Below are positions 37,577 to 48,290 of a DNA stretch of 64,000 nucleotides, piece after piece (the first letter of the stretch is position 1; each line of letters begins with the position of its first letter). The position numbers and the translations under genes were made by a program. The DNA is taken from assembly GCF_000687475.1 (NCBI RefSeq), contig NC_057316.1, positions 7,378,001-7,442,000 on the forward strand, read 5' to 3'. The DNA is from Ustilaginoidea virens (lineage: Eukaryota; Ascomycota; Sordariomycetes; Hypocreales; Clavicipitaceae). The notes under the pieces were generated by a model. That model had not been told where the DNA came from, did no database searches, and was given only the letters and a program-made list of their open reading frames with translations.

Positions 37577-37790
37577 GGCGCTACTCTAGAGGGCATAGGA
37601 CCTATAAGTCCGAACCTGGCTAGGGAGCTCGGGACCTGTAGTTCCTAACCAGTCCTATAGAAAGAGGAAGCAGCTATTGGCGCTGCTAGGCTATAGCGCC
37701 ACTCTAGAGGACGTAGGACTTATAGGTCCCAACCTAGCTAGGGAGCTCGAGACCTATAGGTCCTAACTAATCCTATAGAAATATATCAAT
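37577..37790 (+). repeat. Duplicated palindrome-pair segment in the helicase gene (probable introns)
   Basis: A 137-bp segment occurs twice (from about 37577 and 37714). Each unit carries two palindrome cores around GCTAGGGAGCTCGGGACC and ends in CTAACCAGTCCTATAG or CTAACTAATCCTATAG, which looks like branch box plus acceptor. The helicase frame is 0 before and 2 after this stretch, so it is noncoding or was inserted. Duplicated intron-plus-exon is the simplest reading. Exact donors not fixed. Confidence 0.6.
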
Positions 37791-39634
37791 ATTGCTAATA
37801 TATAAGCCAGATAAGTAGGATAGTGATTTTTACTTTGTATAATATATAGCGGGTCTGGATAGTTAGAATAACCTAAACGAGGTTTATATTTATTAAGAAA
37901 GATATAAATATTAAAGACGACCGAAAGATACTAGAGGCAGACGATAACGATAATTTAGATAGTAAGCTTTTAGATCGTAAGGAAAATAAGGAGGATAAGG
38001 ATAAAAAAGAGGAGGAGTAGGAGGAGGATAAAGAGGAAGATAATATAGAAGATTAGGCGCGCGCAAGCACCCCTTATACCCCCTATACCCCCTATAAACG
38101 CAAGCGTTATAGCGATAATGCATTTGCATTAATACCAAAAAAACGGCGCTATGGTATTTACTGCACCTTAATAGAGAACGAGCTATAGCAGAGGATGCAA
38201 AATATTAGCGAGGAGATAGAGAAGAAGAAGAAAAAGGATATAAACTAGAAGTATACTACCTATTACGTAAAGATAGAACTTAGCTACTGTAAGATTTATA
38301 CTATTAGTAAAGAAAGTAATAAGGACCTAGACGGCAACCTAATTAATTATAAGTAGCGGGATGAGAGTTCCGCTTTATACTCGTTTAAGCTTTTTATACT
38401 TAATAAGGCGCATATTGCCTGTAACTTTCAGAAGAGTTATAATCGCTATCTCAGTCTTATTAAGCGCGAGTATAGCATCTAGATTACCGGTATATTAATT
38501 ATATCTGGCAATAAGGATATTATTGGATTCGCATGCTTTCTCTTTAAGTATATACCTATCGATAGAGTATAGCTCGCCGACTTTCTCTTCGCCGCTATCG
38601 ACTGCCAGAGCCTTACCGCGCTTTAGAGTAGTAAATACGATCCCTACTCTAGGCAATTGCCTGGCAATATCGATATTAGGGATAGGATCACAGCCAAAGA
38701 AAAAGGCCGCATTATTGGCATTCTATATGACGATTTCGCGCTTAACGACAATATTAAGACGGTACTGCAGTAGTACTACGATAATAGTATACATCTATAG
38801 CAGGTCTGCCCGCACCTTATACTAGCTATAGGAAGGATAATTAGGTGGGAGTTCACGTTTAGTAACAGTATAACATCTGCACTAAAAAACAATTTTTGCA
38901 TATTTCGCTTGGCAAGGGCTATTATTAATAGCCCCGATAGACACAGCATCATATTTCCTGGAATCGACCTCCCGCTACAAACGGTACACTACAAAGAAGT
39001 GAACTACAGCATTTTGCATAAAAAGTTGGTTAAGACGTATAGCGAGGAGTCGGCCTTATCGTCCTTTACCCCCCTATCCTAAGGCATAGATAATATTATT
39101 ACGACGGCTATAGCTAGTAATAGGCTGCAGGCAACCGGTAATATCGAGAAACCGCCTAATAGGAACTTTAGCTCGCAGCGCGCCGGTAATATAATTGCTT
39201 TCGACGCCAGATTTAAAAGAGTTTTAGAATATAATTTATATAAAAAGATAATAAAGCGCAAAGAGGCCGTCGCCTAGGTATTATATGAGATTTCCTATAA
39301 AGGCATTAAACTTACCGACACTAAGATCGAGCGGATTCAGAAAGAGACCAATAAAGGTAGGGTTATTACCTTTAGTACTAATAGCTATCGGGACCTTATA
39401 AGGTCTGACCTCTATTACGGTCTTAGCACCTTCTTCTTAATAACGAACCTAGAGCCAGGATAGTATAGACTATCTATATCGTTAGACTAGCTGTAGTACC
39501 TAGCGCACGGCAGCCCGGTTATTAACCGCGTGATCTAGCTTATCTACCTCTATATCATCTAGGGCAAGGAGAGGCTGCTAATATTTTATGATTTACCGGT
39601 TCTGCAGATATAAGCTCCAAGCCAGCTATAGCCC

Positions 39635-39765
39635 CTTAAGACCTATAGGTCTAAAAAGGTCCTCACTTCGGACCTATAGGTCTGAACCGGTGACTATAAC
39701 TAACCAACCATATAACTACCTAGGTACCTCTACGGCACTGTCCTACTTTGCGGGGTTCAGGCCTT
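39635..39765 (+). other. Probable intron with two palindromes in the helicase gene
   Basis: Coding similarity stops after the LLIFYDLPVLQ segment and resumes at ARSTNKGSEKQ (about 39767). Between lie palindromes at 39638-39653 and 39668-39687, a branch-like ACTAAC near 39699 and possible acceptors at 39723, 39759 or 39766. Borders not resolved. The encoded frame is the same on both sides. Confidence 0.5.
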
Positions 39766-40717
39766 TACAGCGCGTAGTACTAATAAGGGCTCTGAAAAGC
39801 AAGCAGCATTAGATGCCTTCCTTAACCCGAAGATAGGCCCATACGTTTTTATTACTAATATATCGATTATAGGCACTGGCGTCAACCTATAGCGATAATA
39901 CTATAAGGGTATCTTTATTAATTTCCACTCGAATGCATAAATCATCCGGTAGGCATAAGCCAGGCTATATCGAATAGGACAGCTTCGGCATATTATTTGG
40001 TATATCATTAAAGTCGTAGACTCGTACTAAGACTATATAGAGCACGGTATACTTAAACGATGGACCATATAGCTTTAGGCCGATATGAAAGTACCGTCTT
40101 AGGCAGACGGTATTATTAAGGAAACCTTAGTATATAAACTATAGAGGCAGTATTTCGGTTATTCCTTTAATAGAATGGCATAGCAGATTATTAAGGACAC
40201 CTCGCAGAAGGAGTTCAAGCCGAATGCCAAGTCTACACGCAAGTTAGGTTACATACTTTTATGCCTTATGAAGCTTATCTATACTATCCCTCCCGAGGAT
40301 ACTAAAAAGACGATATTTTTCAATAACAATATGCATAATATTTTAACATCCATATATACCATCTATCGGTCAAATACATACAATATACCTACCGTCCGAA
40401 GGTAGTATATAATATCTGCAGAGGAGATGTCGCCTATTATGTGGGAGGAGGCGAAGAAAGCCCAGCACGCGGCTAAATCTCGCAGTAAGAGCGAAGAATA
40501 AACGCAAATCCTACATAGGTTATGTGAGTATAGTAAGGAACTATTGGTAGGACGGGTGGATAAGGTGGAGAGTAAGTATCGAGATATACCGATTGATAGC
40601 AAAGAAGGAGAGGATAAGGACCTAGACGAATAATTAGCAGCTCATTATTTTTTCTTTTACTACATTTTGCTTTATACCAGACAGTTATTATATATAGGCA
40701 AGTCTAGATAGACGGAG

Positions 40718-41329
40718 ATGAATTCATATATATACTGCACAAAGATTCCCTCTAAATATATAGTCAAGTTAACTAAATGAAAGTAAGCTTATATATATAT
40801 ACTACTGTAGCTGGCATACTTAGGCAGCCCTAACTACACTAGTGTCTAGTACCTCTATACTAATATATGTAGGAAACCTAAGGACCAGGGGAAAAACCTA
40901 TATACGGTCGTGTGGCTATTGGTGCCCTATAAGGGGTATGATGTGATATAAAGGAGGCTTAATTGAGCTAAGCTAGGATATATAATGGTGGAGTGCCTAT
41001 ATAAGTAAGGTTATATAATATGCCCCTACTAGTCCGTAAAGGCTTGGTGTTATTGCGTGGAAATTTATTGCCCTACTGCTAATATCGTCAGGCTGCTGGG
41101 CTGGGAGTATGTAGGTAGTAACGCAGATGCCGTAAGGATAAGGCTTATTGCCCCGATTCATTCAATTGTTAGGGCTTGGAAGTACGGTTATTATTTTGGT
41201 GGGGCTTTAGGGCAATCGCAGTGCCGTAGTCGGGCGCGTACGTATTGTTATTTCCGAAAAGGGTGGGTTAAAGCCGACTGCATAATGCCGTATGCGTGTG
41301 TAAATTGGGGTGCCTCTTATAGGGTATAA
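40718..41329 (+). pseudogene. 203-codon ORF, unrecognised, lightly mutated
   Basis: ATG 40718 to TAA 41327-41329. Only about eight stops (TAG, TAA and one TGA that replaces TGG), and the last 90 codons are open. Reads IPSKYIVKLTK, LAYLGSPNYTSV, KNLYTVVWLLVPYKGYDVI, then a Trp/Cys/Tyr-rich part: LLGWEYVGSNADAVRIRLIA, WKYGYYFGG, RARTYCYFRKGWVKADCIMP. TGG, CAG and TGC are much more frequent than in neighbouring genes, so this part suffered less RIP or arrived later. It is in the same frame as the helicase end, so it may be its C-terminal extension rather than a separate gene. No family recognised. Confidence 0.5.
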
Positions 41330-41822
41330 AAACTTCTTCTCTTTCCCACCTGCTTTTATTTTCCTTTCCTTCTTCTCTTTTTCCCTTAAGTTAACCTTCC
41401 TTTTTCTCTCGTGAAATTATATAATAGTTCTTTGACCCGGTATACTGCCGCTTATATCCTATCTTTTAACTTACCTTTTTCTTATCGCGATACCTCCTAT
41501 ACTGCCGATTACGCTTAAGTTAGGTCTAGGGGCTGCGCACTCTTAGCCGTATTACGGTTATATGCAGTGCGGTGACCCTACGGTGCAGTATTATAATCAA
41601 TAAGGTAAGGTGCCTTTAATTAGTATTATAGTAGTATACTGACCTCAATAGGTCTTAGCGGAGTGTGTTTTGATTATGCCTCGCTATATCGTCTTTATAT
41701 GCCGGTAGGTATCCTATCTATTATAATGCATTTTCCTATTAATATTTTATTAGCTGGAGCGAACCCCCTGGAACCGTAAGGCTATCGAGCGGTATATAGC
41801 TTTATAGACGGCTTTTATATCT
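41330..41822. other. Intergenic with CT-rich tract
   Basis: CT-rich at 41335-41415. No palindrome and no supportable ORF. Confidence 0.45.
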
Positions 41823-43020
41823 GGGGAAGAAGTAAATGGTTTAGTTCCATTTTATTAGCCTTGCTGACCTTAGTAGGTTGGTCTAAAGGAGTAGTCAGAC
41901 GCCTAGGAGGCGGCTTGCCGCGCTATAAAGCTAACGGATTCTCCTACGCGTCCTACTACTGCCGCTACCTCATCGGGGTCTTTCGCCTCTATTCCATTAG
42001 CACCTATCCCTCTTAACTGCAAGTTTTTAGATCTCTTTAGGCGCGGTATTATGGCTCTTAAGGGCATTTAGGCCCGGTTGGATAGCGCTTTCCCTACTAG
42101 CCTGTCTCTCTCTACTACGGTAGAGACTATTGACCTTTAGAATGCCGCCGACCCCTTACCTTCCCCTATAAGTCAAAAGAGGGCAGAGATCGCGAAAATT
42201 TTATCTAATATATATACCGTAAGGGATAGTAAAAAGCCGGAAAAGGCTGCTGCAGATACTAGTATACAGACTCACGGTACCTAGACTTCTCTTAGGCAGA
42301 AGAGGGGCTTTAGTACCGGTCTTACTACAACTCCTCTCTCGAAGAAGAAGAATACTATAACCCCATCTCGACGTTTAAAACCATAGGGAGGCCGCTCTGC
42401 CGCCACTACTCTAGGAATGCCCTAAGTTATCCAGAATAATAAGCTTATATATTTTCTTTAGAAAACAATAAAGTTTTGGGAATTAAAGTATAAAACCTTA
42501 AGAATTAGAGATAGTATAGGGATTAATAGGTAAACTAGTAATAACTAGATAGCTAATAAATATGCCTTTTTTAATATTTATATAATATTGGAATCGCAAT
42601 TGCCCTTTTAGTTAGGTATTACGACTAATATACCGTTATATGCGCTATGCATATGATATATTTGCCGCCGTATATATAGTAGACCTGCTTTTCCTTACGC
42701 CTTAATTAGGCGTATAGGCGGCCTATAGAGCCGTATTACTACCTATAATTACAGTATATATATAAAAGACTATATTATTAGGGAAAGTAGAGCTTTACCT
42801 AAGATTTGCGAAGAAATCGGAAGGTAAGGCAGGAAGGGCATAGCTTTTTCCCGCTTTCCCTATTTAAAATATAATAAAGCCGTCCCATAGAGATATTTTT
42901 TTAAATCATCCGGGGATTAGACGAAAAAAGCGGGTAAAGTACTATAATATTCTACTTCTACTAGCCTTAGTATTAAAGAATATATATCTACAAAAAAAGG
43001 CGGTGAGATTCTGCTATATA
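41823..43020 (+). pseudogene. Unrecognised ~400-codon gene
   Basis: One + frame with TAG/TAA stops. The first ATG in frame is at 42051 (MALKGI), but coding-like sequence begins upstream. Order: Ser/Thr/Pro-rich N-terminal part (PTRPTTAATSSGSFASI), SQKRAEIAKILSNIYTVRDS, a basic stretch LSKKKNTITPSRRLK, a helical FLQKTIKFWELKYKTLR segment, then SRPAFPYALIRRIGGL and an Arg/Lys-rich C-terminal part ending near 43010, where satellite DNA begins. The basic stretch could be a nuclear targeting or DNA-binding segment (inference). A homologous fragment lies at 24291-24690. Family not recognised. Confidence 0.5.
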
Positions 43021-43745
43021 AAAGGCGGTAAAGAGACTGATTCTGCCATTAAAGTACTGCGATGTTTTGTTCTACTAAAAAATAGTGCTGAATACCATAT
43101 AGAAAGAAGGTAGTATAAAGGCGGTAAAAAGGGTAGTAAAAACGACAGTAAAATAAAATAGTAAAAAAGGCAGGGCAAAGGCGGTAAAATACGGCAGTAA
43201 AAGATGGTAAAATAAGGCAGTAAAAAGGCAGTAAAATAAGGTAGTAAAAAGCGGTGAAGTAAGACAGTAAAAAGGCGGTAAAAAAGGCAGGGTAAAAGTG
43301 GTAAAATACGGCAGTAAAAGATGGTAAAATGAGGCAGTAAAAAGGCAGTAAAATAAGGCAGTAAAAAGCGGTGAAATAAGATAGTAAAAAGGCGGTAAAA
43401 AAGGCAGGGCAAAAGCGGTAAAATACGGCAGTAAAAGATGGTAAAATAAGGCAGTAAAAAGGCAGTAAAATAAGGCAGTAAAAATATAGTAAAATAAGAT
43501 TATAAAAATAGCATAAAAAAGGCGGTAAAAAAAGGCAGTAAAAAGCGGTGAAGTAAGATAGTAAAAAGGCGGTAAAATACAGCAGTAAAAGATGGTAAAA
43601 TAAGGCAGTAAAAAAGCAGTAAAAGGCGGTAAAATAAGGCAGTAAAAAAGGCAGTAAAAAAAACAGTAAAAAGGCGGTAAAGGTAAAATAAGGTAGTAAA
43701 AAAAGCAGTAAAAAGAGTAGTAAAAAAAGGCAGCAAATAAGCAGT
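43000..43745 (+). repeat. GGCGGTAAAA satellite with 117-bp higher-order repeat
   Basis: Short degenerate 10-11-bp units of the type (A)GGCAGTAAAAT arranged in a higher-order unit of about 117 bp; the GGCAGGGCAAA variant marks the unit at about 43171, 43287 and 43404. The right part (43500-43745) is less regular. Minus-strand open frames (Phe/Leu/Tyr-rich) are artefacts of A-rich repeats. Confidence 0.88.
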
Positions 43746-43845
43746 AGCTAAACCAGACTAATATTTACCCGCCTGGCTACTCTGCTTTCCCTATGCCTTT
43801 AATACTAAAGAATTTAGTAGCACCCTAATATAATTCTTTCTATAG

Positions 43846-44412
43846 GTTTTACTAAGGGGTATTTAGTTATATATAAGGTTACGCGCGTAATATTATATAC
43901 CGTAAGGTTACTAGTTAAAGATATAATTACTTTTTTAATTATAATTTAACTAACTAAAAGGGAAGATAGGAAGCAGAAGAGGAATTATATAATATAGCCT
44001 TTTATATATATACTATTATTATATATATTAGTATAATTAGGCCGGGCTGCCTATATGCCCTATTAGGTATAGGGGTAAAAGGGGTAAAGGTATTAAAATA
44101 GCTATCGTAAAGTGCCTAATTAGGCATATTACGATAGATATACCGCGCATACCTATTATATATAATATAGCTACTTTTGCCCTTATGCCCTTAAGCCCGG
44201 TAGAATATATAGGCAGCCTAGCCTAACTATACTAATATATATAATAATAGTATATATATAAAAAACTATATTATATAATTACTCTTTTTTACTTCTTTTC
44301 CTCTTTCTTAGATAATTATTAGTAAAATAATTAAATCCTTTACTTAATAATTACCCGGTATATATTACTATATATACTACCCTATATATAACTAAGTACC
44401 CTTTAGTAAAAC
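43846..44412. mobile_element. Complete foldback MITE-like element
   Basis: Terminal inverted repeats: left GTTTTACTAAGGGGTATTTA (43846), right, read from the other strand, GTTTTACTAAAGGGTACTTA (ending 44412). The two continue to match as TTATATATA and beyond. The whole element is close to one long palindrome folded at 44112-44126 (TGCCTAATTAGGCA, flanked by CTATCG..CGATAG). No coding capacity. Related truncated copies sit at 8661, 18141, 57829 and 46075. A TA or TAA-type target duplication is possible but not clear. Confidence 0.75.
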
Positions 44413-44629
44413 TAATACTAATTAGTAAAGTTAAAGTTTACTTTATAGATTAACTAGGATTAATAAGAAGAGATAATTTAAAAAGATTATATTAATAAGG
44501 AATATAATTTATCTTAATTTAGTTAAAACGGCTTATATATTATAGACTAAAGGATAAATTAATTATATCTAACATTCTATATTCATCTATTATAAGGAAT
44601 AATTACTAAATATTATAAGGTAGGCTTTT

Positions 44630-45060
44630 ATTAGGCCTTATTTTTAGTAAGGCTTAATATAATATATCGGGCCTTATTTTAAAATATATAGTAAGGCGGT
44701 ATATAATACTAGGCCTTATTTAAAAATATTTAATATAGCTAGATATTATATAGGCATATTAGGCCTTATTTAAAAATATTTAATACGGCTGGATATTATA
44801 TAGGTATATTAGGCTTTATTTAAAAATCTTTAATACGGCTAGATATTATATAGGTATACCGGGCTTTATTTAAAAGATATTTAATATAGCTAGATATTAT
44901 ATAGCATACTAGGCATTATTTAAAATATTTAATATAGCTAGATATTATATGGCATACTAGGTATTATTTAAAATATTTAGTAAGGCTTAATATAATATAT
45001 TAGACCTTATTTTTTAAAATATATAGTAAGGCTAGATATATTATAGTATAATAAGTATTA
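44630..45060 (+). repeat. 59-bp AT-rich tandem array
   Basis: About seven units of roughly 55-60 bp built on AGGCCTTATTTAAAAATATT, ACGGCTGGATATTATATAGG and similar. Unit length varies. Confidence 0.75.
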
Positions 45061-45419
45061 TAAAGAGCTTTTTTATTAGCTACTTTAAATACCTAAGCCT
45101 ATCCTCCTTTATATATATTTAAAATAGCTTTTCCTTTTCTTTTTAGATAATAAAAAAATAGTATAATTAAGTCTATTAATATACTATATGCCTTTTAATT
45201 CTTTTTACCTTTCCTATATTTTTAGTTATTTATATTTATCTTACTATTTTATACTAGTTTTACTTTATATTTACCTTTAAAATTATAATAGTTAGAGTAG
45301 GATAATATAATATATATTATATAGCTATAGAATTATTAATTAATATAGATATATTTTTATTTAGTATAATAGGGTCTTCCCTATTAATAATAAATAAAGG
45401 CATTATATCTTTAGAGGTT

Positions 45420-45665
45420 ATAAATATAAAAGGGTAAGATATTATAGTATTATTAGAAGGGTAAGATACTATAGTATCTTTAGTTTTATAAGATACTATA
45501 ATATCCCTAGTATTAATTAGGTAAGATACTATAGTATCTTTAGTAATAATAATAGTGCGAGTTAGGTAAAATACTATAGTATCCCTAGTAATAATAGTTA
45601 TAATAGTTAGGTAAGATACTATAGTATCCCTAGTTATAATAATAGTATTAGTAGCTATAGTAACT
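45420..45665. repeat. Tandem array of the palindrome GATACTATAGTATC
   Basis: Six or more copies of AAGATACTATAGTATCTT or slightly decayed forms, about 30-55 bp apart, separated by AT-rich AATAATAAT spacers and TTAGGTA. Read on the minus strand it is an open frame repeating DTIVSYL, adjoining the copia protease segment, so it may be an expanded polyprotein linker or a satellite inside it. Confidence 0.7.
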
Positions 45666-45689
45666 TTACTATACTTGATAACCTATTAG

Positions 45690-46030
45690 CTAAATATCTA
45701 ATAAATATAAAATAAACGGTCCTTATTATATATAATCTAGCTAATCTATAAGTTTTAATAGTAATTCGCATATATAAATCGCTCTAAGTTTGCTATATTA
45801 GTATAAAACGTTAGTATATATATTATATATAGTAGCTTAAAGATGCCTTTATTTATATTTAATAGCATTCTTCTATATCTTAATATAAAAAGATTAGATT
45901 CGCTAATAAATACTATTTTAGGCTTAATATTTAAAATATAATCTAATAATTAGTCTTTATTATTAGTAATATAAATATTAGAATTACTATCTATTATCTA
46001 GGAATCTTTAAGTAGATAAGGTATAATAGA
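45690..46030 (-). pseudogene. Ty1/copia-type protease segment, RIP-killed
   Basis: The minus strand reads a segment with IIDSNSNIYITNNKD (active-site triad DSG decayed to DSN at about 45980-45991), then KIVFISESNLFI and an IIYILTFYTNIANLERF segment. This is the usual order in copia retrotransposon polyproteins (aspartic protease DSG-H-(I/M)-T, then a TNLVSLSRF-like motif). Reverse transcriptase, integrase and LTRs were not found in the AT-rich flanks, which are too decayed to read. A foldback element lies directly upstream (46075). Confidence 0.6.
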
Positions 46031-46074
46031 GAGAGATACCTATATACTAATAATAGGCAGAAAAAAGAAGCTAT

Positions 46075-46397
46075 TAATATTAAAATTGCTATCGTAAGAT
46101 ACCTAATTAGGCATATTACAATAGATATGCCGTATAATTAATATATATAATATAGCTACTTTTGCCCCTTTTCTTATACCTAATAGGGCATATAGGCAGC
46201 CTAGCCCAACTATACTAATATATATAATTATAATATATATAAAAAGGCTATATTATATAACTACTTTCTTTTACTTTTTTCCCCCTTTTTTAGATAATTA
46301 TTATTATTAGTAAAGTAATAGAATACTTTTACTTAGTAACCTTACAGTATATAATACTATACGTGCGACCTTATATATAACTAAATATACCGAGTTT
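46075..46397. mobile_element. Right half of a foldback element
   Basis: Runs from the central palindrome (CTATCGTAAG..TTACAATAG) through CCTAATAGGGCATATAGGCA to a decayed end ACCTTATATATAACTAAATA, matching the right arm of 43846-44412. The left arm is missing. Confidence 0.6.
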
Positions 46398-47082
46398 ATA
46401 TTAATATATATAGCAATATTATTCTCTTAGCTTATAGTATTATAGTAATTGCCTATAATTACGATAATTTAATATTAAATATTAATAAAAGCCTTTTTTT
46501 TATCTTTAAAAAAATAGGTAGAAAAGTAGGATAAATAAAATAGATAAAATAGGTAAAATAAATAAAAAAGAATAATAATAGGAAAGAATAATAATTTAGC
46601 CTTAATTAAAGAAAATCTAATAGAATAAAAAATCTAAATAAATCTAAAAGGCTAAATAATCTTAAGTAAATAATTTTAGGTAAAAGTGATTAATCTAAAT
46701 AGTTAATCTAATTAATCTAATTATAATATACTATATTTATAGTATTTTAGCTTTAATAATTAAAAATTACTTACCACCTTTTTAAATTAGAAAAAATATT
46801 TCGCATAAGTAAATATATTAGTATTATTATATTCTTTTAAACTATATTTTATATTAATAATTTATATAGTAGTATAAATACCCTAATAGAACTTTTGCAT
46901 AAAGGTAATTTCTTTATTAAAAAGAATATTTAATTATAGAAAATTATCTAATAAAATAGTAATAATATAATAAAAGGTATATAAATAAGTAGTTAGTATA
47001 CCTAGTATATAGCAAAAGTTAAAATAAAGCAATAGAATTATAATATAAAAATATATAATTATATAGATTTATATACTATTTA

Positions 47083-47102
47083 TTAGGGTTAGGTAGGGTT
47101 AA
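47083..47102 (+). repeat. Short telomere-like sequence, G-rich strand
   Basis: TTAGGGTTAGGTAGGGTTAA, about three degenerate TTAGGG units in an otherwise A/T-only stretch. Confidence 0.4.
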
Positions 47103-47939
47103 TAATAGTATTAGCATAAAGGTATAAGAAATATAATAGTAAAAAAAATTAATATTATATAGAATATATAATTATACTTTTGCAACTAAAGTATAGCTAT
47201 ATATAGCTAGCTAAAGTCAGTATATAGCTATTTATTTATATAATAAAAAAGAGAAGTACTTAGTAATTTATTAGACTAATTAATAATTTATTAGTATATA
47301 GCTAGTAATAAATATATATAAATAATAGTCTAAAAGAAATCAATAAAATAAAATAAATAAAATAAAGTAATTTACTAAATATAAACTATACTTATAATTA
47401 TTAAATAGTTTTCGTATATTAAAGTAATATAGTATATAAAAGATAAAAGTAGTAAAATAATAAAATTGCTATAAAGTAATAATATAGATAAGATATAAGA
47501 TTAAAGTATAAAAATAATTTAATATTTACTTATATATATATATATTTCTTTACTTTTCTTTTTATTATTTAGGTAGGAATATCTAAAGATTTAAATATAT
47601 AATAGTTTAATATAAAATATCCCTAGTAAAATTAATCTAATATAAATATTATAATTTTAATATAATATTATAGATATATAGCGAAATATGCATTTATAGT
47701 ATATTAAAATTAGTAATAATAAAATAGTATAATTAATTTATAATATATTATATATTTATATATAAGGGAATATATATAAGTACTAAATACTTAACTTAAT
47801 TAATAGCTATTATATAAATATAAATACTAAATACTTAATACCTTTTTTAATCTAATAATATAGCAATATATAAAGATTATTAGCAATAGATATCTAAAAA
47901 ATAATAAAATAGATAATAATAATTAATTTTATTATAATA

Positions 47940-48175
47940 TATAAACCCTATTCTAATCCTATATTAACCCTTTAGAAACCCTATTTTAACCCTATAAAAA
48001 CCCTATAGAAACCCTATATATTGACCCTATACTAACCCTATAATAACTTTATAATAACCCTATAGAAACCCTATATAAACCCTAGATTAACTTTATAGTA
48101 ACCTTATATTAACCCTATAGAAATCCTATATTAACCCTATATTAACCCTTTAGAAACCTAATATATTTACCTATA
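47940..48175 (+). repeat. Degenerate telomere-like satellite, C-rich strand
   Basis: About 20 units of 10-12 bp of the type AACCCTATATT or AACCCTATAGA. All contain AACCCTA, the C-strand core of TTAGGG, but the period is about 11 rather than 6, so it is not a plain telomere repeat. It lies directly before the junction to copy 3 and points in the opposite sense to the G-rich tract at 47083. Confidence 0.65.
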
Positions 48176-48232
48176 TAAGTATCTTAAAGTGGCTGCTAGA
48201 GCTGGAGCTATAGCCGCAGCCGCAGCCGGTAG
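48176..48232. other. GC-rich junction before copy 3
   Basis: About 55 bp rich in GCTGGAGC and GCCGCAGCC motifs with several CAG sites left intact, unlike everything around it. It ends where the repeat copy starts. The corresponding sequence left of copy 2 (9187-9190) is unrelated. Confidence 0.6.
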
Positions 48233-48290
48233 ATCAGAGTCCCTTCTGGGGGCAGGGTCAGGCCAGTGGGTCGCAGGTTCGGTATATGCA

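Larger units (their letters stand above)
34516..40633 (+). pseudogene. SNF2-family helicase, RIP-killed, with introns
   Basis: SNF2 proteins are ATP-dependent DNA translocases. ATG 34516; exon 1 (MRPTYQLASWIDYDKIV...) runs to 35461; an intron follows; the frame then continues. The conserved order of motifs is visible. Motif I (37239-37250) reads RLGKI, from GLGKT. PQLYAPMLFI, FYGSNKK and VMKQLIDAT follow. Motif II is ILNKAHIACNFQKSYNR (DEAH decayed, 38394-38440). Motif III is ITGILIISGNKD (38486-38520). Motif V is IGTGVNLQR (39870-39890). Motif VI is ARLYRIGQ (about 39961-39984), the QxxGRxxRxGQ region. A Lys/Glu/Asp-rich insertion lies between motifs I and II (37960-38090), and Asn/Asp runs lie at 36420-36500. 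TAG/TAA stops are numerous. The terminal TAA (40631-40633) could itself be a mutated CAA, since the same frame continues into the next ORF. Confidence 0.85.
44413..48170. other. Very AT-rich stretch (RIP isochore)
   Basis: Base composition drops to mostly A and T, with almost no CpG, CpA or TpG. Recognisable contents are listed separately (59-bp array, copia remnant, half foldback element, telomere-like repeats). Parts such as 46400-47080 and 47110-47930 show nothing that can be named. This contrasts with the GC-moderate neighbours and suggests much older or repeated RIP. Confidence 0.75.

Noticed and set aside
24839..43020. Starship-type element (DUF3435 tyrosine recombinase captain)
   Set aside because: No tyrosine recombinase motif or other Starship hallmark protein was recognised in any reconstructed frame; the idea rests only on size and gene content.
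43014..43736. Two minus-strand ORFs rich in Phe, Leu and Tyr
   Set aside because: They are the complement of the GGCGGTAAAA satellite; no start context and no conserved domain.
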